Shown piece by piece: positions 44,986 through 56,228 of a stretch of DNA of 64,000 nucleotides. The first letter of the stretch is position 1. Every line of letters starts with the position of its first letter. A program made the position numbers and the translations under genes. This stretch comes from Apiospora phragmitis. Its lineage: Eukaryota; Ascomycota; Sordariomycetes; Amphisphaeriales; Apiosporaceae. The notes below the pieces were generated by a model. The model had not been told where the DNA came from. It was given only the letters and a program-made list of their open reading frames with translations, and searched no databases. The stretch lies in NCBI GenBank assembly GCA_038363925.1, contig JAQQWL010000006.1, positions 2,584,501 to 2,648,500 on the forward strand. The letters run 5' to 3'.

Positions 44986-46074
44986 TCAGTAAGACCCATC
45001 GATCATCTTCGCTGATAGCGCTTGGTAACGTGAGCAGCACCATGTCTCTTTCGCCGGCACCTGCATGCTTGCACCGTGAGCTCGCCACTGTTCCAGCACG
45101 GTACCCTCTAGCGCTTGTATCGGGGGCGTGCTGACCCCTTGCTTTCCGCCGCTCGTGGTGGCCTTGCCTTTCGCTTTCGTGCCTCTCACTTGCGCGCACC
45201 GTACGCCCACCTCGTGGAGAAACTGGACTGCCTTCTCTTCAATGGCCGCCGCTTGCTGGAATATCTCCGTGGTCCCTCCTTGCTTCTCTATCAGTTGTTT
45301 TGTAATGATTTCCTCATGCTTCCTGTCAATGGCGAACTCGAGCTTGGCCTCGTCCCTTTCCGGCGCCTTCACCTCTTTAGGGTCGGTCACGATCCTCGTC
45401 TTCTCGCTCCTATCCCGAAACTCCCGCCACTGCACCCTACCCCAGTACTTGAACGGACGCACGATGAAGTGTACCCTTCCCCCTGTGGTTCTCTATTGGT
45501 ACTGGTCCAAACTGGTTGCTATCCGTGCTCCCCGCCGGCTCCCGCGTCTCCCTCTACCCATACGGTGTCTGGCGGCACCCGAACGTGACGATTGTTAACG
45601 CAATCATCCCTTGTGCGGACGATATCACCCGGGAGGACAATAATCCTCTTCGCGAAATTGCCAGGATCTCCGATGTGGCTTCTAAAAATAGCCCAATATT
45701 AGAGAACGATAATAAATAGGATCATGTGTATTTCGAGGGGGACGGGGAGGGGGGAGGGACATGTTACGCCGTTTCGTCTACCCAAAACTGACAAACATGC
45801 CCCGTCTGAGCTCCGACGGCGCGATGTGTGCCGTGACGCCATACAGATTGCTGTCCTTGAGGTCGTAAGTCGGTGACATGGAACTTCCCATCGCCCTAAA
45901 GACCGTGTAACCACCGCGGCTGTAGTTAAGGAGCCTCTGGTTGAGCCAGAGGAACACACAGTGCTCAACAATCTCCAGAATCTTTCCCTTGGGGAATCGT
46001 CACGCTTCGGGTGCGCGGGCTACATTTCGGACATGCTGCAGAGCTCGCTTTTTGTCGTCACGGGGGGGCTTCAT
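44986..46074 (-). CDS. S26 signal peptidase family, mitochondrial inner-membrane-protease-like, with long C-terminal extension
   Basis: Exons are 46074-45782 and 45681-44986, joined across a 100-nt intron (phase 2). Ser65 in AMGSSMSPTYD is the catalytic serine and Lys109 in FAKRIIVLPGDIVRTR the general base. HVRVPPDTVWVEGD is the family's box D/E, followed by NQFGPVPIENHRG. A hydrophobic segment (ILEIVEHCVFLWL) precedes the Ser. This is the Imp1/Imp2 type that trims proteins in the mitochondrial intermembrane space. Unusual: an in-frame TGA at 46000-46002 after APEA, one-base breaks at 45523-45524 and 45474-45476, and about 120 extra C-terminal residues (KLEFAIDRKHEEIITKQLIE, helical) beyond the usual 170-200 residue protease. 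A pseudogene is possible; the domain identity is firm. Confidence 0.6.
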
Positions 46075-46528
46075 TGTTAATTCTGTGGTGAGGTGCTGGT
46101 GGCGGACTGCTTCTGTTTCTCTCTCGCGCGACGAAGTGGAAAGTGAAGAGAAAGAAAGGAATGGACATTCAAAGTAGGAGGGTTGACCTCGTTTAGTGGG
46201 AGATCTTATGACTTTGCGACTATTCCTGTATGAGCTACACCAGCATGCATTTGGGTGTAACATTGCCTGCCCAGCAGCTCGGTAACCTGGAATCATCCCT
46301 CGGCGCCTTGCTGGTAGGCAACCACGCCACGGAAACCCCCTCACCAAAGTAGAAGCAAAGTGAGGCGTACATCCAGTCCAGCCTAGAACAAGGCAGTTAC
46401 TGATGATCATTACCATGGATTCCAATTGGGTGTGCTAACAAGGCCATGATTGAACTAACACATTGAAACGCCACAAAATCCCCCTCATAGGCTGCCAAGA
46501 CATTATTATCCAATACCCCCTCCTCTTT
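46075..46528. other. intergenic, no gene seen
   Basis: Promoter of the S26 peptidase and 3' flank of the membrane protein. Nothing else recognised. Confidence 0.4.
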
Positions 46529-47658
46529 TCATCTCAAGCCGCCAGCCAGCCTGGCAAAAGCCCGCATATGCCACAGCTCCTCGGCGAACCGGCCGACCAT
46601 GGCAAAGGTGCCCGCGAGCACGGCGAAGAAGAGGGGCTTGTACCAGCCGCCCCAGCAGAACTCCCAGAACTTGGTGTCGGTGCTATTCGGAGTTTCATGT
46701 GTCAGTATTACGTACGAGTAGCCAGTCACGGCCCCAAACCAGTAAGACAAGACGACCATGGCACACGACCATATGAAGTTGGACCCGGTCAGCAGAGCCA
46801 CGAGGCCGTAGATGGAAGCCAAAAGCAAGATGACCGAGCCACGGACTCGGTCCCGTAGCTGTTCCCGCGCTTTGCGCTCAGCCTCCCTGGACCTCCGCTT
46901 CCGCGTCTCTTCGCCGTGCGGCGACGACGGCCGATTGTCACTTTTACTACTATTACGCTTCTTCTCCGCCTCTCTCTCATCCCATTCCGCCTCCGCCCTG
47001 TTCTCCAGCTTCTTCTAAACAGAGAAATCTGCCGCACCACGAACCCGGTGGCTCTCCTCACTTGTTCCAGCTTTGCTAAAGGCCCTATTCAACGCATCGA
47101 GAAGCTGCAGCGTCGCCAACACAAACAGCAGGGCCCCTACTCCATGAACCGCCTCGCTCGCAAAGACCCTTTCCTCTTGCTGCTGAATCTTCTGCTGCTG
47201 CTGGCGCTGATAAAATGCATAGAAGTGCACCATAGACCCCGCGGCCGCCGTGAGCAGACACCGAGTCCCCGCGGGGATGTCGCGGATGCGGCGCCAGAAG
47301 CGGGCGAAGGCGTCCTCGAAAAAGGTGCTCAAGACGGCGATGACAAGGCATAACACCTATATAATCGACGAGTCTCGGCGTTAGTACATGTAGTTGCTTG
47401 CTTACTCTTTCAGGGTACCCCATACAACCTCAACCCCGACCTTCCCAAACAAAAGTCGCTTACCGCGAGCATCAGGGTGTACTTGGCGAACGTGTCCCAG
47501 GGAAAACCCTGGACCTCGACCGAGGCGCGGAGCTGTGCCGCCAGCTGGGGCGAGAGGAGGCTGCTGTCGTCGCTGGCCCAATGCTCAATGGCGGCCTGAA
47601 CGACCTTGGCCTGGCGGGCCGGGAGCTCGAGGGGGGAGGGGGGTCCTGGGTGCTGCAT
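46529..47658 (-). CDS. six-pass membrane protein of unknown function
   Basis: Exon 1 is 47658-47464 (65 codons, ATG 47658). Exon 2 starts at 47356 after a 107-nt phase-0 intron. About six hydrophobic segments: YTLMLAVLCLVIAVLSTFF, CLLTAAAGSMVHFYAFY, GVGALLFVLATLQLL, SVILLLASIYGLVALLTG, CAMVVLSYWFGAVTGYSYVI and WYKPLFFAVLAGTFAM. A charged cytosolic linker lies in the middle (ENRAEAEWDEREAEKKR). Between segments three and four the frame meets a TAG at 47015-47017. A 47-nt GTGAGG...TTTAG interval (47061-47015) looks like an intron but leaves the phase off by one, so the junction is unresolved. CAG-to-TAG change or an indel could explain it. Family not recognised. Confidence 0.55.
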
Positions 47659-48186
47659 TCGCCATTACGAGAAGCAGATATGTTTTGTTGTGGGACTGTA
47701 TGTCGGTATGCTCTCTGTATATGTGATCTGTGCCCGCACGAGTGACATGGTCCCGCGAGTGTAGCGTCGTCACCCGTGGAAAAGTGAGAGCGGTTGATCA
47801 CATCTCCATGGGACCACGGCTGCTTAAACACAGCCTCCTCAACTTGCAAACCAACGACATATGTAGGTAGTTCACCACAACATGACGACATGCGCCAAGG
47901 AGAGGGAGCTCATCCGCCAAGTGGTGGGGTAACTTTTGCCAAGCCGCCCTGTGCATATCGAACAATCACGACATCACCCCTGAAATGGAACCTTGAGAAA
48001 AATAACCTAATCATCTAAAATCGTTATTTCGTTATTCAACGCAGCCTATCAAATTCCAATATGTGCAACCGCTGCATCTATATCCTGTAATCGTGAGAAC
48101 AATACGCCTCGCTATTTTCATGTCTATCATTTCTTTTTATCGCATCGAAAAAGAAAGAAAAGCGCTCCGCAGGCTGGCCAGCCAAC
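47659..48186. other. intergenic, no gene seen
   Basis: Nothing beyond flanking regulatory sequence recognised. Confidence 0.4.
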
Positions 48187-49800
48187 CTAGGCATTCGAGC
48201 CCGATTCGAGGTGGTCGGCCTTCTCATCCTTGGACGATGAGTACTCCTGGGGCATAGCGATAGGCCGGTTCTTGGCGAACTTGACGGCAGAGAAGACCGA
48301 CGGGGCTTCCTTGAACATCATGTCGATCTCCTCGAGGTTGCGGCCCATCGTCTCGGGGAATAAGAAGTACACCGTGACGGGGATGCACGCCGAGATGACA
48401 GCGAACACTATATAGTATTGCCAGCCGATGGTGTTGACGGCGACGGGCGTGACCATGGCGACGACGAAGTTCCTGGGACAGGGTTAGTATTGGAGCGGTT
48501 CAAAGCATTCTCTTGAGGGGGATGTGGTGGGCACATACCAAAGCCAGTGGTTGGCTGTAGAAATGGAAGACATGGCCATACGGAGTCGGAGAGGGGCGAT
48601 CTCGGTGCAGTAGAGGAAGTTGGCGCCCAGGAAGCCGATGGGGACGAAGGTGTTGTAGAGGTAGATGAAGCAACCGGCAGCAATCATGGCGGCCTGGTTC
48701 TCTGGGGGGAAGCTGGTGGTAATAGCGAGCGCAACCATGCAGCAGGCCATGCCGGCGCCCGAGATGATGAACAAGGCGCGACGGCCAAAGCGGTCGATGG
48801 TGAAGAAGGCCACGAAGGAGGCGAGGAACTTCCAAGTCAGGGCGCCGCCGGAAAGCACGCGGGCGAGCTCACTGCCCAGGTGGAGGTTGTTCTGGAACAG
48901 AATGGTCGCGTACACGCTGATCAGGTTGCTGCCCGACATCTGCTGGTAGAACTGGAGCAGGATGCAAAGTCCGAACCGGTATGCCAGCTTGTCGTCGCCC
49001 ATCTTCAACATGTCGGTGAGCTTGACCGCGCTGTGGCTAGTCTCTTCCAGGGAATACTCGATGCCAGCGATCTCCGAGCTGACTTCCAAAGAGTCCATTG
49101 CGTGGCCTCGCAGCATGGCAACAATCGGTCGTGCCTCTTCGACACGGTTTTTCATGACCAGCCAACGGGGGGACTCGGGGAACATGTAAATGGACGCCAT
49201 CAGGACCAGGGAGAAGAAGATGACGATGGCAATCGGGGGCCTCCACGTAACCGGGCCCTCCTTGAACTCGAAGAAGCCAAGGTCGATCCAGGACTCGAGC
49301 ACGTAACCAAGGCAGATGAACAAGCCAGACACGACGACGGTCTGCCCTCTGTTCTTGGCGCCCGAGGTTTCGCTGAGCCAGACCGGCACGATGGAGCTCA
49401 ACTGTCCAACACCGGCACCGATGATAATTCGGCCCACAATGAACTGGGCAAGGCTGAAAGACGAAGCTTCCAGGATCTCACCAACTAAGGTGCAGATAGC
49501 GGCGAAGAAGATGACATTGCGTCGGCCAAACGCATTGCCCGACCAGGAGCAGGACAGCGAGCCGAAGAGGGCGCCTATAACGAAGACGGCGACGACCAAT
49601 CCTTGGATGGTGGACTTCTGGGATTTCTCGGCGCCCTTGGCGTGGACGGTGTCGATCTCGGGGAATGTCTTCACCCAGTCATCTTCTGTGAGAAGACCGC
49701 CGAGGCCTGCCTGGTTGTAGCCAAAGAGGATGAAGGCGGGAGCGACGATGAGAGCCGTCTGCATGCGCGCCAAAGCGCGGCCGGTAAGTCCGAAAGGCAT
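48187..49800 (-). CDS. MFS sugar transporter, 515 aa
   Basis: Exon 1 is 49800-48539 and exon 2 is 48472-48187, with a 66-nt intron in phase 2 restoring HWLWNFVVAMVTPVAV. Twelve membrane segments. The sugar-porter signatures are present: FILFGYNQAGLGGLLTEDDW in TM1, SGNAFGRRNVIFFAA, GRIIIGAGVGQLSSIVPVWL, PESPRWLVMKNR at the central loop, FYQQMSGSNLISVYA, DRFGRRALF, and PETMGRNLEEIDMMF after TM12. It is a proton-coupled hexose or related sugar carrier of the plasma membrane; the sugar cannot be specified. The N-terminus is short. The gene is intact, with no breaks. Confidence 0.92.
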
Positions 49801-52800
49801 CTTGCACGGCGTATTACTAGGGACTGTGGGATGAGGGATGAGGCAGGGGCAAGAGGACGGGAAGGAAGAAGTCAGGAGGGGACGAGGCCTTCTAATATCC
49901 AGTCCTCGGGGGCTCAGGAGATCGACCGTGCCGCCTCCTCGATCGCGGTTGCCCCTCCATCAGATTGGGATTGGACCCTGGAACAGTTTCGAGAGACGGA
50001 CAGGCGGCTGGAACCCCACGGGACTGGTAGCGAGTCGGTGAACATCATCACTCTCCACAGACAGAAGCCGTATGGAGGAAAGAGGCAGGAATATGTTGAG
50101 CCAGATCCTTGCCTGGTTCACCAGAGGGAGACGGGCCTGTCCATGACGAGATAGGGCGGGGCCTGTCCAGATGAATGGTACGTTATGTTTCGTAGTGTTT
50201 GTGGCGGTAGCAAGGCAAGCAGCAAGGCAGGGTGATGAAGCGGCCATGTCGCTCCTATTGCTATGGCCGAGGCGAACGCAGCTAGACACTATGCTGTTCG
50301 TGGTAGTCTCGTGTCATACAAAACCAGTGCCCTGTCTTGGTGATGGTACTTGTGTAAATGTTTCCCACAGCGCGGTGCTTTCTCGGCCAGTCCGTTGGTA
50401 GTCGCTGGGTCCCGATCCACCGCCGACTCGCGCGATTGCGGGGCGACTCTGTGACCTTCTGTGCAGAACTGCTGGAAGAGTCACAGAGGCGCATCCAGTT
50501 TTTGCCTCGGATCTTGGGATCTCCTGTTGCAAAATGACCAATACCAGCAGGTAAGCCCCGACACACACTGGGCAGCAGCGGTCAAACATTCGAACGGAAC
50601 GGCAAGGCGACGGATCAAGGCAGGCTCTGCAGAGCACGCAGCACGACAGACCAGGACAGACAGACGTCACTTGCCATCTGATGTTTTTTTCTGGGCGGAA
50701 GTTGGCCGAGGATAGGCAGTTGGCAGTCGAACTGGTCGAAGTCCCCATAAGCTTCCATTGCCCAGCGTGCCCAGCGTGCCCAGCGTGCACCCCAGCCCAG
50801 AAGCACCCGTTATTCTGCCCACCCCCCGCGAACGTTTTCTTGGCGGGAGCCTCACCCCAAGTTAAATGCTAAGCATTTCTTGCAGCAGAAAATCAACATA
50901 ACGAAGGATTCTGACTCGCGCGCTTACAATTGTCTTGGCTTGCGCGAGGGCCCTATTCCCCCACGCTGGAACGTGGGGTAGAATCCTTCCGGGCGTTTTG
51001 CATCCCGGTTGGGATTGATTTATTACATGCCATGATGCCTGCCACCCACTACCGGCCAGTAAACAGCTGCCTTCATTACTTGATACAGTGCTGTACCTCG
51101 GCCAGAGCACATTTCTCATACGCAATCGTCTAAGCGGCGCAACAACCGGCTGGCCCTGGTCCCCACTGCAAACCGCACTTGCGCCCGTCCCCCCGTCTCG
51201 CTGTTGGGCCATGAAGCGAGATGGCCTCGTCTCCTTCCAACTTTTCGGGCCTAATGGCGCAAAAAGCTGCTTGCCGGAAATCCGTTAAGATGGGTAAGCG
51301 GAGGACATTCTAACCTACTACCGGACGGCTAGGGTCAATCCGTCTGGGTACCTGCGCCAGACTCGTCCCGCCTCGACACGAACATACATCAGCACACCAC
51401 CTGATGCTTGCCAACGGGCTGGTCTGATCATCGGCGCCCGTCCCTGCTTTGCAGATAGCTCGACTGCTTGCAGTAGGGATCTGCTGCCGTTGCAGACATC
51501 TCGACTGCGTAGTGGGCATGCATACGACCGTTGATCAACCATAGGAGTCGTCGGTGTTCTTCCGATGCTAGCTGGCTGCTGGGTTGTATTGCACGTATTG
51601 TTGTTAGATTCGTCGAATTTCTGTACATACTGTACGTGACACGTCCCCTGCTCCTGCTCCTGCTCCTCACTACGGATGTTAGGACGTTAGAGCAGCATCC
51701 ACTAGATTAGCAGGTGCAGTAGCGTAAGATCTGAGCAATTGTCAGACTCCAGTTGTCATTTGCATTATCACTGTTTTACAAATCACATCCCTATGTCTGG
51801 CCCAATTTTGGATAACGGCACGATGAACACCCCATCTGCGTAGGTCTGTCTGTCTCCCAGCCTCGAGGTGGTTATGTGAGTCAGCGGCCTGGCGGCGGAC
51901 GAAACATGCTCTTTCACCTACGCCTGCATGTACATGTAAACACTGCTGATACTACCGGGCTGGTTGCATGCGATGGTCACCAAGACCGGCTAGTGTCAGA
52001 GGAAAAGGTTGATGATATCTGGAAGGATGGCCATCCTCGTTCAGCTGCATCTACTACGTACTACTAGGGCAAGCCTCTTAGGTAAGGTGAGCCACGAGGG
52101 TAAATGTTCTTCCCGCGGGGGCTTGCTCTTTCGGGGGGTCACATTCGTATATTATTAGTAAAGTTTGCAATTGCATTGGATCCTAGTACCACGTTCAACT
52201 AGAGATCGTCTGCAAATCGCAGGCGGCTGACGTAAAATATCGAAGCATTGGGGCGTTTCCCCAGGCTCCTTGGCAGCTTGGCGACATGGGAAGACATGCG
52301 AATAGGTTACATAGAAAGTCTATTCCAACACAAAGACGTAGGATGAATCTCTGCACCTGGCATTTCGTTTCGACATCTCACTTCGAATCTTTCCGCCGCC
52401 GTTATCTCTGCACCTTCCCGGTCGTGTATGTTACCCCTAGCAAAAGATGATCGGATTTACATACAAGTAGGCGGTGAGGCCGGGGAAGGAAATCACTCAT
52501 TCCCTAAGTCCTCGACAGCATTTCCAACCCCTCGCTCACGTTCCTCTGGTGAACCAGTCGAGGGTCGAGTTTCAAAAGATAAACATAAGTGGGCAAGAGT
52601 AGGAGAGGACGAGAGACTGTGAGACTATACTAGTAAGTTCATGCGTCGAGAGACTGGAGAAAACGCCGAATGGCAATCAATGGTCATGCAACTGCCGGAT
52701 CCGGATGTTGCAGCCAACTGAATTCAGGCCTGATGCCGAAAGTCCGAAAAGTGGGAGGGTGGGAAGTGCCGGTGGACTTGCTTGTGCGTGTACGTGCCTC

Positions 52801-52996
52801 AAGGAAATTCTCGAGCGCAATCAGCATTGTCAGATCCGAGTGGATGCCACTGGAGAGGCAGACAGGCGCACCGTGGCACCAGTCTCCCTCCCCCATCCCT
52901 AGCTGTTAGCTAAGTTATCTCTCCGTGGTTTCAATTCCTAGTACTGAGGGTCCAATAAGCTGATTCTTTCCATCAATCAATAGCAAGCAGCACTAG
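49801..52996. other. 3.2-kb intergenic stretch
   Basis: Promoter of the sugar transporter at the left. Otherwise only short frames with no recognisable product. A 9-bp unit, GCCCAGCGT, is repeated three times at 50760-50786. Confidence 0.4.
50760..50786. repeat. three copies of a 9-bp tandem unit
   Basis: GCCCAGCGT repeated three times in a row. Confidence 0.8.
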
Positions 52997-53098
52997 GGCG
53001 CGATGGCAGAGTGGTCTAATGCGATAGACTAGAATTGAATGCTTAATTCTAGGCATCTATTTCCTTCGGGAGCGCAGGTTCGAATCCTGCTCGCGTCG
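52997..53098 (+). tRNA. tRNA-Ser(AGA) with intron
   Basis: Same acceptor, variable arm and T-arm as tRNA-Ser(CGA) at 40318. The anticodon stem ATAGA/TCTAT has loop CT-AGA-A and then an intron of about 20 nt. The discriminator is G and the downstream sequence is T-rich. Confidence 0.9.
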
Positions 53099-53647
53099 AT
53101 ATTTCTTTTTGCATTTTCTTTTCGTCTTCGTGTCGGCAAGTCAGTTGACTATTTTCTCTCTTTGAAGTCCCTATCTGATCAACATGTAGACAGGCAGCTA
53201 GTAACCACATACATGACTTACTCTATCCATCCCGCCTGTCAGTTTTTACTGCCTAACGTGAAGCGCTGTTCGGCTTACTCCAAGTCGAACTCAGTACAAC
53301 ACCACTAAAGCTCTGTCTACATATGAATAAACATTAAATACTTTGGATACTTAAAACAGACTATTTAACTAGAAAGCCCCTTCTTTAAATTATTTATTAA
53401 TTGCATGCTTAGGGAGTGTCGTATAATCTGACTATACCTTCTGGAAGTGAAGAGCTCCAAATAACGAATTGCCGAACGCACACTAACTACACTGCTTACT
53501 ACGCTCGTGTTGCTGCTGCATTTCCCCAGTGATCGTGTCCCAAGAAAGGCCAAGGGGGGGGGGAAGGGAGTTAATTAGTTCCTCAATGACATACAACATA
53601 ACCTAGCGTGTGTGCAACGACGACGGGCTAGTACGATAAAAACGAGC
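53099..53647. other. intergenic, no gene seen
   Basis: AT-richer stretch after the tRNA. A run of ten G lies at 53554-53563. Nothing else. Confidence 0.4.
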
Positions 53648-54624
53648 ATGATGCGATTCCCAACCATCGCCCAGATCACACGCCACCCGGCTTTCGAGAC
53701 GGCAGTCTGGAAGCTCAGGCCGCACCAGAGCGGGCTCCTGCCAGTGGGCGCTACCAGAGGCGGCCCCTACAACATCAGTTGGGAGATCCACGGTAACGGT
53801 CCGATCAAGGTGATGGTACGTTTTTCCCCCCGTCTTCTTTCGCGAGCACCTCCGAGCCTCCGAGGCTCGTCTTCGTAGTGTCACTCTCCGGGGTTTCCGT
53901 TTCTGCTAGTACTGCCGGGTCTGTCCTATCTCCATCAATCAACCAGTCACTACAATGAATGATCAATCGGTCAATCCATCCATCATCAGGTGAAGAAGAA
54001 ACGCTCGCTAAGAACAATGTCTGATATTTCCCCTTGGATCTAGCTCATAGGGGGCCTGGGCGTAACCAGGGCCGACTGGCAGCGCCAGACCTACCACTTC
54101 GGCCACCTGCGCGGAGACCGCTACTCGGTCCTGCTGGCCGACAACCTCGGCGTCGGCGCGTCCGACAAGCCGCTCCACGCCGCGGGCTGGCGCGGGACCT
54201 GCTCGAGGTCGCGGACCACGTGCAGTGGACGGCGCCGCGGTCGCTGCACGTCGGTGGCGGCAGCCTGGGCGGCATGATCGCCCAGGAGGTCGCGCGTCAG
54301 GCACCCGATCGCATCGCCAAGCTCGTGCTGTGGTCCACGGCGCCCCGCTACGAGCGGACGGGCTCCTGGCCCGAGTACCTCGCCAGCGTCTGGGGCATGG
54401 TGGCCCCCAAAACGCTCGAGGCGGGCGTCCAAGGCATCGCCCGGGGCTGCTTCCCGGCGTCGTGGCTCGCTGCGCCGCCGGCGGATGACGACCTCGTAGA
54501 CATAGAAACGAGCCGCCCCCTGTCGTCGAGGGGGATGGGGCATGCGCCGATACTGGAGAGGGCCGACTGGTTCAATGGCGTGTTGGAGGAGTGGTTCGCC
54601 GACGAAAAGAGGCCGAGGGGATGA
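53648..54624 (+). pseudogene. alpha/beta hydrolase lacking an internal segment
   Basis: Exon 1 is 53648-53815 and exon 2 is 54044-54624, with a 228-nt intron in phase 0. Recognisable parts: YNISWEIHGNGPIKVM, LIGGLGVTRADWQRQT, LLADNLGVGASDKPL, nucleophile elbow HVGGGSLGGMIAQEVA, RIAKLVLWSTAPRYERT and GMGHAPILERADWFNGVLEE with the catalytic His. In relatives about 100 residues carrying the catalytic acid lie between CFPASWLAAP and GMGHAP; here they are replaced by about 20, which looks like an internal deletion. There is also a one-base break near 54178-54186, before RGLARDLLEVADHV. Loss of the acid makes the product almost certainly inactive. Confidence 0.65.
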
Positions 54625-55527
54625 TAAGAACACAACACGAAGGGACCAGCCCATTCGCCAGTCGTCGTTGTTGTTGAGCGGAGTCTCCTCCCTCGCCCCT
54701 CCAAGATCTCCTCCGGTAATAAAAACATCGTCCCACACTCACTCAGTTCTGCGACGGAAATACCGAACCAGCTCCTCTGCAGATGTTCTAGATGCGTGAC
54801 CCCACGTCGGGTGATAACACACCGAATTTGTCTTCATCATCCCGAAATCCATTTTCCATTGATTACCGTAGTTCGCCATTGTTTCCCATCGAAATCTAGT
54901 TGGAGCCAAACACCGAAGTATGTCCGCCGGCCTATAGAGGCCATGCAGGCATGGTGAGTGGCAGCGTGTGCTTACCCGCCGCCATGCGCAAGTGAACTTT
55001 TGATGGTTCTTCGCCATGTAACCTGCGAAGTCAGTGTATCACAAAGTGACTTGTAGATCATCATGCAGTTGCGTGGCCCATGAGGAGAACAGTCGCTCAA
55101 CAAAACTGCGAGAAGCTCAAGGAAGCCATGCATGGTAGGTGTAGGAATGGTAACCCCAGGATCCAATTGGCCCAGCATTTGCCGGTCCAGTGATTTAGCG
55201 TTCAACCAGAGTTAGAAAACGGATGAAACGGGAGTGCCCGTAGATAGGCCATGAAGAAGTTGAGTGAGGTGCGACAAATCGTGGATTGGACCGATCTACA
55301 CATAGCCCATGGAAAATCTGATAATGCAATACTGACTGAGTGGTTTTGAAGGCAAGGAGTCATGTAGTAGTAACCTACTGCATGCAGTGAAATGCAGGCG
55401 TCATCGTTATTGGCGGCCACTCTACAGGGGCGGGTATACTATCAGTCTGAGCAACATATACTTCGCTAAAGATCATTTGTCCCCGAAGATCAGCAGGCAA
55501 CTGGCTTGATCAACTAAGATTCTCACT
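54625..55527. other. intergenic, no gene seen
   Basis: Only short unrecognisable frames. Confidence 0.4.
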
Positions 55528-55617
55528 GGTCGATTAGTGTAGGGGTTAGCACGTGGGATTTTGACAACATCAAAATCAATTCTTCCCGAGACGCGAGTTC
55601 GATTCTCGCATTGACCT
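55528..55617 (+). tRNA. tRNA-Gln(TTG) with intron
   Basis: Acceptor GGTCGAT pairs with ATTGACC. The D-arm GTGTAGGGGTTAGCAC is typical of Gln. The anticodon stem TGGGA/TCCCG has loop TT-TTG-A, then an intron of about 18 nt. The T-arm is GCGAG-TTCGATT-CTCGC. A T6 run follows at 55620 as terminator. Confidence 0.85.
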
Positions 55618-56228
55618 GATTTTTTGAATTTATTTCCTGCTATCTTTTCTATCTGCAGGAATATAGTGCTATGTAATCATTTTTGATTCTCTCAAGTTCT
55701 TTTTTTTTCTTACGGGGGTCACAAATCATGTGAGTTAATATGCCGTGCGTATAGAGTGGGACGAGCTCCCTTTTGATTGGAGTGAATGAGTCTATTCTAC
55801 ACCACACAATGAGGGCGGCGGCGACCATACCACCGGCTACATTCATCGTAGGAAGCAGTCGCAAAACACACGCCTAAACTTGTCACACCAGCACATGCAT
55901 ACTGTATGTACAGCGAATAATAGCATAATCACCGAGTATGCATTTTACGTGTTACTCATTGGTATAGCTGAGATATCAAACTAGAGGACGGTTATATCAA
56001 CGTCATCTCGGCGCAATAGAGTGGATAGAGAGATCACGGAAGTAACCAATATTATCTATCATACAAGAAACCTGAACAAACTTCAATTGCTCTGCCTGTA
56101 CGGGCACGAGGGGGAATCATAAACTATCAACAACCATCGAAGGACCAAGCAGCAGGAAACCAAGCCTACGGCGCTCTTGTTGACCCTAGGTTCAACAAAA
56201 GCACCCAATGCGGACCATCAAATCAAAT
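55618..56228. other. intergenic, no gene seen
   Basis: AT-rich sequence between the tRNA and the 3' end of the CBM48 gene. Confidence 0.4.

Noticed and set aside
45115..45598. Two overlapping plus-strand frames of about 157 codons
   Set aside because: They lie opposite the S26 peptidase exon, which carries recognisable family motifs.
48547..49488. 313-codon plus-strand frame
   Set aside because: Shadow of the MFS sugar transporter; no domain, composition typical of an antisense frame.
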